From NCBI RefSeq assembly GCF_021155765.1, contig NC_060107.1:3917501-3981500 (forward strand): DNA of 64,000 nt. The letters run 5' to 3'. The stretch comes from Diprion similis. Taxonomy: Eukaryota > Arthropoda > Insecta > Hymenoptera > Diprionidae. Positions 53,101 through 64,000 of the stretch are shown here, one piece after another. Under the pieces are notes generated by a model. The model saw nothing but the letters and a program-made list of their open reading frames with translations. It was not told the origin of the DNA and did not search any database. Position numbers and translations under genes: made by a program. How positions within the stretch are numbered: the first letter of the stretch is position 1; every line of letters starts with the position of its first letter.

Positions 53101-56100
53101 CAAAGAAAATGCTCAAAGTTGAGGGGCAGTTTATAGTAGACGCAGCATGCAACAATGGATCAACCGCATTAGTAACTAAAGAGGGCTCTCTGTTGATGTT
53201 TGGAAAAGACGCAACTCATTGCGATAACGTTTCTGGTGTTGTTACTGATCTGAGTGACGTTCACGTGGCACATGTTTCTCTTGGAAAAGCTCACGCTGTC
53301 GTTTTAACCAACAAGGGGCAGGTTTACACTTTCGGAATAAACAACAAAGGGCAATGTGGACGAGACTTTACAACTACTCATACTACTAACAAAGAAGTTA
53401 CTGTTGTGGCGATGGAAACTGGTACCGGGGAAGACGAACTGATTGTTGCTGAAGAGGGTAAGTGACACCTTCGTTGCTATATCAATGGTTGGCCAAAAAT
53501 GCCTTAAAATTAATAGCTCGTCACTTTGGAACATTGTGACTGCTACAAGGGCATGCAATTCACCTTTATCAAATCAATTATAGATGGTAGAGGTCCAAGC
53601 GACGAATGGGAAGAAGCAGCTGGGATGTGCCCAGCGGGACAGCATCAGTGGAGACGCAGAGTTTGCATGGTGTGCACTGTGTGTCGAGAGTGTACCGGAT
53701 ACAGTATAAGTTGTCTGAGCAGTATTCGTCCCGATCGAAATCCTGGCCAGTAAGTAATCTAACAAAATTGAATAGTACGTGTTGTCTTTTTTTTTTAGCA
53801 AGATGCCGCAAATTTTTGTAATACCTCCATCTGACCATACTTATGATATACAAAGTTCGCATGTTTCGAATGTATTTTTACCTTGCAGAGAATGCGGTTG
53901 TGGAGAAGGTGACAGTGGCTGTGCAGAGTGTGGCTGTTGTCGTATCTGTGCAGGAGAGAGCGTCGATAATGGTGGTGAACTAGCTGTATTGGGACCTTCC
54001 GGAGTTGGTGATATAACTGACATGATGAGAGACGTGATGTTTGGAGGTAATTCCTATCCTCATTATTAATACTGTCTGTAACTGAGATGCATAAGGAATT
54101 ATATTTACGTCATTTGGCTATAAAAACATCAGATTAAAATAATTCTCACTTCAGCTCGACATGGGGTTAAGCTGCAAGATCATTTACAAAAAAGATTGGA
54201 GGAGAGACGGCAGAGACAGAGAGGTAAACCAGGTCCAAGTGTGACGAAATATGCTATGAAAATTAAAGGTGGCAACAACCAAAGATCCGGTAATTTCTAC
54301 ATTTTTATTTACTGATTCCATCGAAATTTTGACTGCAATTTAACGCGATATTCACACTGTGTTCAAAACTTGCTTCTGTAGCAGGGCCGAGCGTCATTGC
54401 TCTGAAAGGAGCTGGAGGAAAGGGAGACGCGGCGATACCCAGTAACGTTCCAGCAGAAGAAGGTATTGGTGGAAGCGATTTGGAGAGAGGAGATGCCGCT
54501 CGAGTGTCCAGCTTACCAGCAGCTAGACTGCCGATACCAGCCGACAGCCCTGTTGTACAAATTGCATGCGGTCTCCATCATACAGGTAAGGGAATGGATA
54601 ATACAATTTTTCGCACTACCATCTTTGGATCATAATTCTAAAACGACATTTTATTTCTCCAGTTCTTCTCTTACCAAATGGTCAAGTTTATACATTCGGC
54701 AGTAATATATATGGACAATTAGGAGTTGGAGATTTGATAGCTCACGCTGGTCCAGTTCAAGTAAAACTGCCCAGTATTGCATGCCAGATTGCAGCTGGCA
54801 GTAATCATTCTGTCATTTTAACATCGAAGGGAGAAGTTTACACTTTTGGGTCGTACCAGGTGAAGAAAATGTCTTCTTTGAGTGATTTAGTTGAGTCCAA
54901 AATTTTTCCAGGAAAACAATTGTGAATATTCTTGTAATGTCGAATTTCAGAAAGGACAATTGGGAATGAATTGGTGGAGTGGACAGAACGACGCCACCAA
55001 TGTCAGCTCTCAGTCTAATCGTAGATCTGAAAGATCTCAGCCGTGGCACAGCTTTCCTAACAAAGTTCCAAATATCGGACCAAGATGGGGTCGACGTGCA
55101 ACTTGGATTGGAGCTTCTGGAGATCAGACGTACATTAAAATTGATGAAATCAATTCGATTAGTCTCACAAGAAGCACAGTTATGGCGAATAAAAATAGTA
55201 TCAGTGAGTATGTTATTATTATTTCAGGTAAAAAAAAAAATGCTGCCTGTGAGATAGGTTGCTAACAACATATCCTCTATCTCATTTTTCAGTCTTACTT
55301 TCGAATCAGAACGATCATGCAAACTCTTTTAAATGTCTTGTGATCAACAAACGAGATGGAAACTGCAACAGCTACAGCGGTTCCGATCAAGTTGACTTCA
55401 GCCACACAGCGAGCTGCCTAGACCCGCTCTACAATGTAATTTGGAGCTTCAATCCTGCTAATAATGAGATAAATTGCTACAACGTTATATCGACGGAAGC
55501 CCGTTCGATTGCTGGACTCGACATGTCTATACTGAGTCCTGCGTTGGCTCTACCAGTCGTTTCAAATTGCTTTGTAACAAGATCTCAAGCTGCAATGCAC
55601 CTCTTGGGCTGTCTTGATAGTCTGACACAGGCTCAAGATGAGAAGTTGGTCGTTGTCGAGGAACATGAATGCACTCAAACTTCTCAGGGAAAAGTTTATA
55701 GCAGAGAAGATTTTGTCACTGTTAGCAGATTTGAAAGTGAGTACAGTTTACAAAATTTTACTTCTACATCGATTGTATAACTGCTTGTCACGCAAAACTA
55801 AGTTATATTCAATGTCATACAAATATATGACTCTTTACATCAGGTCATGGCGGAGGTTGGGGATACTCTGGTCACTCGATTGAAGCTATTCGTTTTATGG
55901 CTGACACGGATATCTTATTGGGAGGTTTTGGTTTATTTGGTGGTCGCGGAGAATATACTGGTAAAATAAAAGTAAGCTGGGTACAAGTTGTATTATTTGT
56001 AAATGATTAACAGTTATCCTATTTGTTGACTTATAAGATTCGTTAATCAAGTCCCATTTAAATATTACAATCATTTGCGCAGCTCTTTGACATTGGAATT

Positions 56101-59100
56101 GATGGTGGAGATCAGGAGACAGACGGTGAATTAATAGCAGAAACTGAAGAGATTCCTTATGAATGCGGACCGAGACAAAAATACCCAATGTTATTTGACG
56201 AGGTGATACAGTTGCAGGCTAATAGATGGTATGTTGCATGGGCAAGAGTTAGTGGTCCCTCTAGCGATTGTGGGTCAAGCGGACAGGCAATGGTTACAAC
56301 GGAAGACCAGTAAGTTGATGATAAAAGATTCCAATTGAATTATGTAATATCTATCATTGACAAAAATGGAAACGCCATTTAATCACGCAAATTTCAGGGT
56401 ACTGTTTTATTTCAAATCTTCAAAGAAATCCAACAATGGAACTGACGTTAATGCTGGACAAATACCGCAACTGTTGTACTGTGTTATTACACCGGAAAAT
56501 CAAACTCCAAACAGACAAAGTGATCAGGGAGAACCAGTATACATATTGAGTAGAGAGTTTAGTAGAACTGTAACCAAGGTAAGTTTTCCTTGTAATAGAT
56601 AAACAATGTGATTGACGCAGTCATTCATTAAGTTTCCAGAATGAGAAAAGATCCAGAATGGTCAGCGATTTAATGAAATTTCGGAATTTTTACAGGAGTG
56701 CTTTCAATCTTTGATATCCCTGCTGCAATGGAGTTGGAATACTCTGAAAGCTGGCTTGTCTGACACTGCAGTTCATGTAGCGTCGTCATCGCATGCAATG
56801 CTGGAAATGGACAGGCTCGTCTACATCAGTAAAGCCAGTCTGAGATTATTGCGAACGTATACTAACGAGATTTACCCAAATCAAGGTATAAAAATTGTAT
56901 CTCTACAAAAGAACCGAATTTTATGCATGTGAACTATTCAAGTATCTTTAATATTGGGTTTTATTTTTTGTCTACATTTTTTGATTTGTTTGATATGTTG
57001 ATATATTATATTACCGAAAATTTCGATCAAACTTTTCCTTACCTTTCAGTTGTGAAAAAAACGCCACCTGAATCCGTACGATTGGCAGAATGTATTGGAG
57101 AAGTTAGAGGACTTCTTCGTCAAATACTTTCTGATGTTATTCCAATCACTGTAAAGAATAAAGGAAAAACACGATCTACCAAAAGTAAGTTACTCGATGA
57201 TACATGTTCCTCCTACTGAGCTGTGGAGAGATGTTCGTTTTGCCAACACGAATTTTTTTTATCCTGCCACAGGTTCCACAAGTTTGAGTTGTAAGATGAC
57301 GGGAACCATTCTTGACGAGTGCCACAAAACTTTCGTTTCCTGCTATCACGCATTTTATCCTACAGCTTACCTGAAGTGGACTTCACTTTGCGACCTGTTA
57401 TCTGAAATTGAGAAGGTAAATATGATTCTTCTACTAACGATAAGTGTAAAATTATACACATGGTTTCAATTTTCCATTTTAAACTGTCGACATTTTTCTA
57501 GGATCAGGGCACTTCTTCAAAGGATCGACTGTTATCGGCAGTTTTGGCATCCCTTTGCCACCCATCTGTCAGACTTCGCTGTACTTTTCCAATATTAAAC
57601 AACGTAATGGACAGTACAGACAGTATCAAGCGGCAATTGAGTCCATCTGATAACGCTGGTTTGCCAATGATGAACTCGACCGAAGCACACCACTATCCTA
57701 TCCTTGTAGAGCAAATAAGCTATAAGTCTCAGATCGAAAGTTCGAATAGAGGATCGTTGAATTGGTCTTTTCGCGAGGTGTTAGACAGATTGTTGGACCT
57801 GGTGCTTATACCAGTACGAAAAAGTCTATGCAGAGAGAAATCCCAGTCCTTGCCAGACTTGGTTCTACACTGCTGCCATTTGTTGGCAAGGGTTATAGCC
57901 GAGTTAGCTTCTCAGTCGAGTGGAAACGACAACGAAGTACAAGGAGCCTGTGGGCGAATGATGTACACGACACCATCCAGATTCACAAGAACGAATCAGA
58001 GCAGATCTTGGAACACTGGGAATGGGTCACCAGATGCCATTTGCTTTTCGGTTGACAGACCTGGTATCGTTGTTGCCGGCGTTGGGGTTTACGGAGGTGT
58101 CGGTGTCTATGAATATGAATTGGAATTGTTAGATGACGTAAGTTGAGAAAAAACTGTGATAGAAATGACTGAAAATAAGCATCTCTTACTTGATCCTATC
58201 TTTTATTACATTTAGCAAAATAATACTGGCAACGATCCTTCTCACACTCAGCGTTGGAGCAGTCTGGACGCTTCAAGGGGCTCCTTTGGCCCTGAAGATT
58301 GCGTCAATGATGTAGTCGAGTTAAAGTTCGATAAGCCAGTATCTATAAAAGAAAATGTGAAGTATGCCATACGCTTACGCAATCGAGGAGGAAGAACTAG
58401 CAACGGTGACGGTGGTTTGAGCGTTGTGAAAGGACCAGATGGGACCACATTTACATTCACCGCGTGCTCGCTGAGTTTCAATGGTACGACTTCATTTGTA
58501 CAGTTGGCAAATTATATTGGCTTATCTCCAGTGTCTTGATTTGTCAGATTTATTATTTTCTTTCGCATATCTTCAGGCACAACGCAAACACGAGGACAAA
58601 TTCCGCACATTCTTTACTACTCGAATCCGCAAGATTCGGAAACACAACAATCGACAAAAGCGGTGGCAGAATTGCAGGCCCGGAAATGTACACTGGCAAT
58701 GACGGCGACAATAATGCAGCGTGCAAATGAAATTTTGTCTCTGGCGAGAGAAAGAGCCGAAGATTTTTCCTCCAATGAGATTCTTGGGAACGCAGCTTTT
58801 GTCACGACTCTCCTGCCTTTGCTTATGGCTCACATTAGCCCGCTAGCGACTTCAGACCCTCGGGTAAGCAGATGACTAACTAACAAGAAGACAAAATTTC
58901 CAATTTCAAAATTTGACGTAATTTTTATTCTTGTTTCAGAGCGGAGTGCAGGTTTTGACTCTAATCCAAGAAATGCTTCCACACATTTCGGCGCTTAATC
59001 AGATATCGGCAATGGGATCGTCGCAGATATCACAAGACAGTGAGGTTCAGTCGCACAGTGTTCCACCGGTTACGACTAGCCAGCATTACACGTGGTTGGA

Positions 59101-60127
59101 AAGCGATCATCCTTACAAGCCGGCCACAGTTTCCTACTACAAAGCTGCATTTGCCGAAACAGTGAGATGGCTCAGTGTCGAGTTTACTCCTGACTGTGGA
59201 ACTGCACAACCTGAGGATTACCTGCAGCTCTACATACCCAGCAGAGTAGCCAGCCCACCCATAACCGTTGGGTCAGTTTCTTTGTTAAGAAAACAAAAAA
59301 AAAAAAAAAAAAAAAATGCATGGATGGATAAGTGCAAGAGTAATACTATTCATAGTTTAAAATTCGCGTTTGCATTTGTACTCATGATATTTTGCATTGT
59401 AATTTCAGTGCTGCAACCACACCATCGGAGGATAATCTACCACACTGGCCCGTTCTTCACAAGTTGAGCAGTATACGGAGTCAATGGCCACAGAATGCTG
59501 TCGTTTTACCAGGTTAATAGTATACTTCATTCTTGAAAATTAAGGGTCTCGATTAATACTGCCACATCCTTTCAATCATACTCAAAATACCGAAATTCTG
59601 TGTTGTGAATTTCAGGAAATGAAGTGATATTTTCATTGGAAACTGCGTCCGATTATGTCAAGGACGATCGCTCCAACACTTACGGTTTCAAGTGTTTAGT
59701 CATCGGATACGAATGGGCCGGTAGTGTAGGTGGATTGAAGCATCTGGAAACCGAATTGGCATTTCTCGGCGGTGCCTGTGCAGCGAGCTTGATGAAGAAG
59801 CACATGACGTTACCACCTGTGTCAGGTAGGATTTAATATTTGTTTCGCAAGCTAGAAACCGTTGAAGCTCATTACGCAGTTGATCTGTACAAACGTGTCT
59901 GAACTGCAAAGATTGAGTTACAAGTTGAAAAAGCCGAGGGTATATACCGACGATTTATGTTGAACTACCCCTCAATTTTCAGTCGAGGAAATTGAAGAGG
60001 ATCTTGAACTCGCCCAGGACACAGCTAAGCGGCTTTTTTCTGGATACTCAGCGCTGCTCGGAAGAGGATTCGCCCTCACATCTCCACCTACGGTGTCCCA
60101 GGCCCTCGAAGGCGTGCTCCCGTTTAG
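50115..60127 (+). CDS. hiw: Highwire/MYCBP2 (PHR-family E3 ubiquitin ligase), N-terminal half; C-terminal exons beyond right edge
   Basis: Giant synaptic ligase that limits synapse growth by degrading DLK/Wallenda (family knowledge). Thirty exons: 50115-50209, 50330-50396, 50564-50821, 51182-51335, 51414-51616, 51734-52051, 52137-52304, 52411-52629, 52746-52947, 53068-53457, 53584-53749, 53889-54046, 54155-54289, 54385-54585, 54663-54859, 54951-55203, 55293-55736, 55844-55971, 56083-56309, 56398-56578, 56696-56885, 57050-57184, 57273-57415, 57502-58137, 58216-58483, 58577-58863, 58940-59271, 59409-59512, 59616-59825 and 59983-60127; about 2,204 codons, phases joining. RCC1-like repeats (for example AHAVVLTNKGQVYTFGINNKG, split in two exon groups) flank a Cys-rich insert (CGCGEGDSGCAECGCC). 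PHR domain 1 starts GHGGGWGYSGHSIEAIRF; PHR domain 2 has WNTGNGSPDAICFSVDRPG. The last exon ends ALEGVLPFR in phase 2. Filamin, RAE1-binding, Myc-binding and RING regions are not in the window. Confidence 0.95.
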
Positions 60128-62447
60128 GTGAGTTTTAAAAAGTTTTCTTACACCGCCGGAATCACTTGGGCATGCAGTGGTTCCGACAATCTTGTGATTC
60201 ACGATTTCCAAATGAATCAGGATTAATATGCTGATGTTTCATTGAACGCTTATCTTCATTATGGACCGCGATATGCGTTGCGACTTCAACCGAAGTTCTT
60301 CGTAATTATGATACTCAAAGTGAAATGGATTGGTGACGATACCTCTTATCGGGACTTTTTCATTGATTGGAAAAATCGTTATATTTACTCATTGCGTTAT
60401 TGTGTAGCGATATGTCCAAAGAAATTAACCAGAACTTCAGGGTCATCCTTTGATCGTGACAAAATTGCTCAGACTCTTTGACATAGTGAAGAGAGAAGGT
60501 GGTGTTGGTTGATTTTAGTCTCTTTCACACGGTTCTGCAATTACAAAAATTAGCAGGAATTTCTTAACAATGTTGTATAATTTGAGTAACAGGTGCTATG
60601 CGCAGTTTCCTTCATTAATTTGTTCTCGCGAAAGAAATGAGACAGGGATCAGGGACTTGGTTGTTCGTTCTGACTTTCGCCGTTAATTTTGAAGATTTAT
60701 TTATTAATAATGCGTGAATTCAGTATGTAAAACAATTACATGTTGTACAAGTTGGCTGTCGTTATATCACAGTCATGATAATTAGAGCTAAATGATTATT
60801 ACAAAAATCTTAATCACTACTAAACGACACAATTTACTTTTCTTGCGTTATCATTATTATTATTATTATTAATGTTCTCTTAAGTTAGATTGATCCTGCT
60901 AACGATATTCTCACTTTGATTGCGTTCAAGGTGGTCGTTAGACAGTTCTTGTTACCATTTATGATCCCCGTGTAGCGTCGCGCTCTTTGGTTAATCAACC
61001 ATTATCACGTGCGATTTAAAATAATCTTAGTACCCCGAGGCGTTGCGTTGGTGCGAAGTTTTGCATTTTGCATTGTCTTCCAAGTATCTCGCGAGCCCGT
61101 TTCTGCACTTAATAAATTAACTAATTATTTTATTCCTCTAGGGGAGAGATGAGGTACAGTAATTGAAGTGCTTTATACAACTTCTTTAATTTTTATAGGT
61201 AAATAGGTACTTGAAAACTTTGTACACTTAAGCATATGGCGCGAACAATCTGTTTGAAGCGATATCATACAGAATTTAACGAAAGTCAAATCCTTTTCTC
61301 GTGTTCTTGTAAAAATTCGTTGCGCGATGTCTTCCTATCCGGCAATTATTTGTTTCATATCGTCATTTAATTCGACGAGAGTTATCGATTCGTAATCAGA
61401 TATAAAACTATAGATAAATCTCGCGTGACGCGCTTCTTCTAAATTGCGGTAAAATTAATGCATGTAACCGTCTTTGTGATATATTCGAGACTTAAGAAAA
61501 TTATTGAACTTTGAACTATTTTCAGATTATAACGAACTAAACAAAGTTTCAAATGAATAGGAGATCTCTCTCTGTCTCTCTCTCTCTCTAAATTTATACA
61601 TTATATGTGTATAACTTCGGCAGTTTAAATTCATTCGAAACGGTGGAATTAACAAAATATAATAATGACGATAATAAAGTATAAATAATAATAAATACGC
61701 TTAGGAATGACATATTTACGTAAATACTCAGATACAGTAACAATAATATACACAGATATGTGGCACTTAAATAATAAATATATACACCAGATTCGCTCAA
61801 ATTCCGAGCGTATAATATAATGATAACATTAACAATAATAGTAACAACAATAGCGACACTTGTAATGAACATTTCATTCGACTATACAAAAATACGAAAA
61901 TTATCTCGAAGATGTATTTCACACAGTCGACGAGTTTGTTGTACATTTCTCATCACTTTCGATGTTATTTGTCTTCTTTTCTTTTATTCTCTTTTTCCTC
62001 CCCCTTTTCCGACGCTAACCTTATAATCTAAATCACACAAAGACTGGCTCTTCTTTTACTTCGTCATCTTGTCTTTCATTTTAATCTCCTTGTTCTTCTC
62101 TTCAAAGTATATGTATATGTATTAATATTTTGCAAATAACGCCGATATCAGTTGTTGTTGTTGTTGTTGTCGTCGTTGGGGAATCATTTACGAAAATAGT
62201 CCAATTTCCTCGAAATCCTTTGAAATAGGTCCGAGCGAACCGTTACGTTTATCTTCATATTTATAGTGGAGTAAAAAACTTGTCGCGTTACGTAATCAAA
62301 GTATACAATAACTATACATACATGCATATGTATATCGTATACATATAGCTCAGCTAAACCGCAATTTAACGCACGAATATACATACATACGTTGTTAATC
62401 GTTTTTCGCGAGGTAATTTTCTATCATATAAAATAATTGTACACAGT

Positions 62448-62475
62448 TATATATATATATATATATATATATATA
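62448..62475. repeat. (AT)n microsatellite
   Basis: Fourteen AT units. Confidence 0.9.
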
Positions 62476-63011
62476 GCTTCCGAGAAGTTGTAATAATCTG
62501 TCAATGATATGTGCGGGGCATTAGAGGAGTAGGTACGGTGTGTAAATTGTTTAAACGATTATCCATCGACTGTACTGTTGCAAAACATAACAATTTCGAT
62601 GAAATCACGATTAAGGTCGACTAAAGTATATAAATAATGTATAATACATATCTAATACCTAATATAAAATCTACGATGATAATATACACATACATATAGG
62701 TTTTCGTGTCTAGAAAAAATAAATGAATTTCGTATTAATCATTTACATAATATACTATGATAATAATATTAATAATAATAATAATAATAATAACAACAAT
62801 GATGACAATAATATAAACATAAATTTATAAACTTATACATATTACTAAATATTTTACAGACTTTTTCTATAATAATGTATATAGTAATAATAATTTGTGT
62901 ATCTATGCATAATATTATTAGATTTTATAATATAATTCTTGCGGTATTAATTATCGTCGTTATCGATATTAACTTATTATTATTGTTATTTTTGTTGTCG
63001 TTCTCGTCGTT

Positions 63012-63056
<45 letters not shown>
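63012..63056. repeat. (GTC)n microsatellite just past the stop codon of the minus-strand gene
   Basis: About fifteen GTC units ending 17 bp from the stop codon at 63073-63075; read on the minus strand it is GAC repeats in the 3'UTR. Loss of the stop codon would extend the protein into this tract. Confidence 0.9.
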
Positions 63057-63057
<1 letters not shown>

Positions 63058-63072
63058 TTATCAATAGGTATT

Positions 63073-64000
63073 TCATAACTCTGTCGTTAACGGTTCAGCC
63101 TTTTCAACAATCACGTGAAACTCAGTTTCTCTGTAAACGCGTCCGTCGGGCACGACCATCGTTATCCTGCTGTCAACCGGACGTCCGTCCCTGGCGATGA
63201 CGCCGTTCTTCTTCGAAACAACGTCAGGCGCGTTAGTCGGCACGCTTATCCAGCGTTTCTGGTTGTTGTCACGCTGCCTGCGGCAGAACCAAACGATTAG
63301 AAAACCGCCGATAAGCAAAACTATCAGCGAACCAACCAGAACCAGTACGAACAAGAGGGTGGAATTACTTATCGTGCAGTTTCTCGACTCGTATTCGGTG
63401 AATGTTACCGGCGTGAAGTCAGCGTCGGAATCCAGACACAGAAACGTTTCCGGACCAACGTTTATCGGCTCGGTCGGTAAGCTCATTGAGTTAAATTTCG
63501 CGTACACGTTACTGTAGTTCAGCACGTTTCCTCGCCAAATCGGAATCGACGAACATTCGCAATCATGATTCACCAGAATTCCGTCCAATTCTGGACGGAA
63601 ACTTCCTCTGTCGAACATCACCGATCCTTCTTCGAAAGTCGTCAGACTATTGTTTTTGAATATCAGGTCGTTCAGTCTTCCATTGTTGTTATTGCTGTTG
63701 TGGTACGACTGGGATTCCGGGTCTACTTTTATGTCCAGAAACGCGCCTACGTTCAGGTTGCCGAACGTGTTGTTCTTCATTATCACGGGGCCTGTCGTCG
63801 TCACGCTGAACGCCTGGCCCTCGATTATTCCGAAATCGCAATTCTGTATCGCAACGGTTCTCGGCCTCCGTATTATGAACGCCGAACTTCTAACCGTTCC
63901 CATTCGAACACCGTCCAGCATGAATTTACTCGTTACTTCGATATCGTTCATCGCTCTACTCGGTACAACCTCGCCGAACGTTCCGCCTATCACGTGAAGA
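63073..64000 (-). CDS. Single-pass membrane protein with beta-helix-like ectodomain, C-terminal part
   Basis: The open frame enters from the right edge and stops at 63073; about 308 residues are visible and I do not recognise the family member. Three similar coils repeat in the ectodomain: VAIQNCDFGIIEGQAF, VIMKNNTFGNLNVGAF and LIFKNNSLTTFEEGSV. This V-I-x-N-N-x-F-x-x-I-x-x-x-A-F spacing is typical of right-handed parallel beta-helix proteins. A Cys pair (CEC) and N-glycosylation sites follow. A transmembrane segment (LLFVLVLVGSLIVLLIGGFL, about residues 213-236 of the visible part) precedes CRRQR, so it is type I. The roughly 70-residue cytosolic tail ends LTTEL. The gene appears nested antisense in a highwire intron. 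A cell-surface role is inferred only from topology. Confidence 0.85.
   Translation of the reverse strand, partial: LHVIGGTFGEVVPSRAMNDIEVTSKFMLDGVRMGTVRSSAFIIRRPRTVAIQNCDFGIIEGQAFSVTTTGPVIMKNNTFGNLNVGAFLDIKVDPESQSYHNSNNNNGRLNDLIFKNNSLTTFEEGSVMFDRGSFRPELDGILVNHDCECSSIPIWRGNVLNYSNVYAKFNSMSLPTEPINVGPETFLCLDSDADFTPVTFTEYESRNCTISNSTLLFVLVLVGSLIVLLIGGFLIVWFCRRQRDNNQKRWISVPTNAPDVVSKKNGVIARDGRPVDSRITMVVPDGRVYRETEFHVIVEKAEPLTTEL

Larger units (their letters stand above)
60128..63072. other. Highwire intron / 3' flank of the membrane-protein gene
   Basis: AT-rich with ATT, AT and other microsatellites (61560-61590 CT-rich, 62448-62475 AT). I find no further highwire exon. The right part is probably the 3'UTR of the minus-strand gene ending at 63073. 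Confidence 0.55.

Noticed and set aside
60242-60481. 79-codon plus-strand ORF after the last highwire exon
   Set aside because: No acceptor in the needed phase and no resemblance to the known highwire continuation.

Overview
This is animal, almost certainly insect, nuclear DNA. It holds seven recognisable or clearly structured protein-coding loci with canonical GT-AG introns, AT-rich intergenic sequence, many microsatellites and several families of short foldback (inverted-repeat) elements. The protein set (one Tmc, a capon-like NOS1AP, a mevalonate pathway enzyme without sterol genes nearby, an omega GST, MED23 and highwire) and the high intron density (30 exons for about 2,200 codons of highwire) suit a holometabolous insect. 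I lean towards a hymenopteran such as a sawfly, but that placement is inference. Layout: 1-6101, minus strand, the N-terminal twelve coding exons of a transmembrane channel-like (Tmc) gene that runs off the left edge. 8339-26813, minus strand, a complete capon/NOS1AP-like adaptor gene (11 coding exons) with large introns; these carry a 103-codon orphan ORF on the same strand (16406-16717), a diverged two-copy direct repeat and four foldback elements. 26814-36274, a 9.5 kb gene-poor block in which I see no convincing gene but at least six copies of a roughly 200 bp palindromic repeat (a seventh sits in a Mvd intron) plus other hairpins. 36275-38649, plus strand, diphosphomevalonate decarboxylase (Mvd, 9 exons). 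39293-41316, plus strand, omega-class glutathione transferase (6 exons). 42053-48260, minus strand, Mediator subunit MED23 (21 exons, one with a GC donor). 50115-60127, plus strand, the first 30 coding exons of highwire/MYCBP2, whose C-terminal half lies beyond the right edge. 63073-64000, minus strand, the C-terminal part of a single-pass membrane protein with beta-helix-like repeats, apparently nested in a highwire intron. MED23 and highwire are divergent and share an intergenic region with a foldback element about 330 bp long; GSTO and MED23 are convergent. The genes do not form an operon or a single pathway. Two neighbours, highwire (synaptic E3 ligase) and capon (synaptic/polarity adaptor), are neuronal signalling genes and Tmc is a mechanotransduction gene, but nothing in the sequence shows co-regulation. 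The most unusual content is the repeat biology: at least seven distinct inverted-repeat elements, two with TTAGGGTGG ends lying in capon introns, where they would fold as long hairpins in the pre-mRNA. Exon coordinates were read by hand from splice signals, reading-frame continuity and resemblance to family sequences recalled from memory; no alignment or expression data were used.
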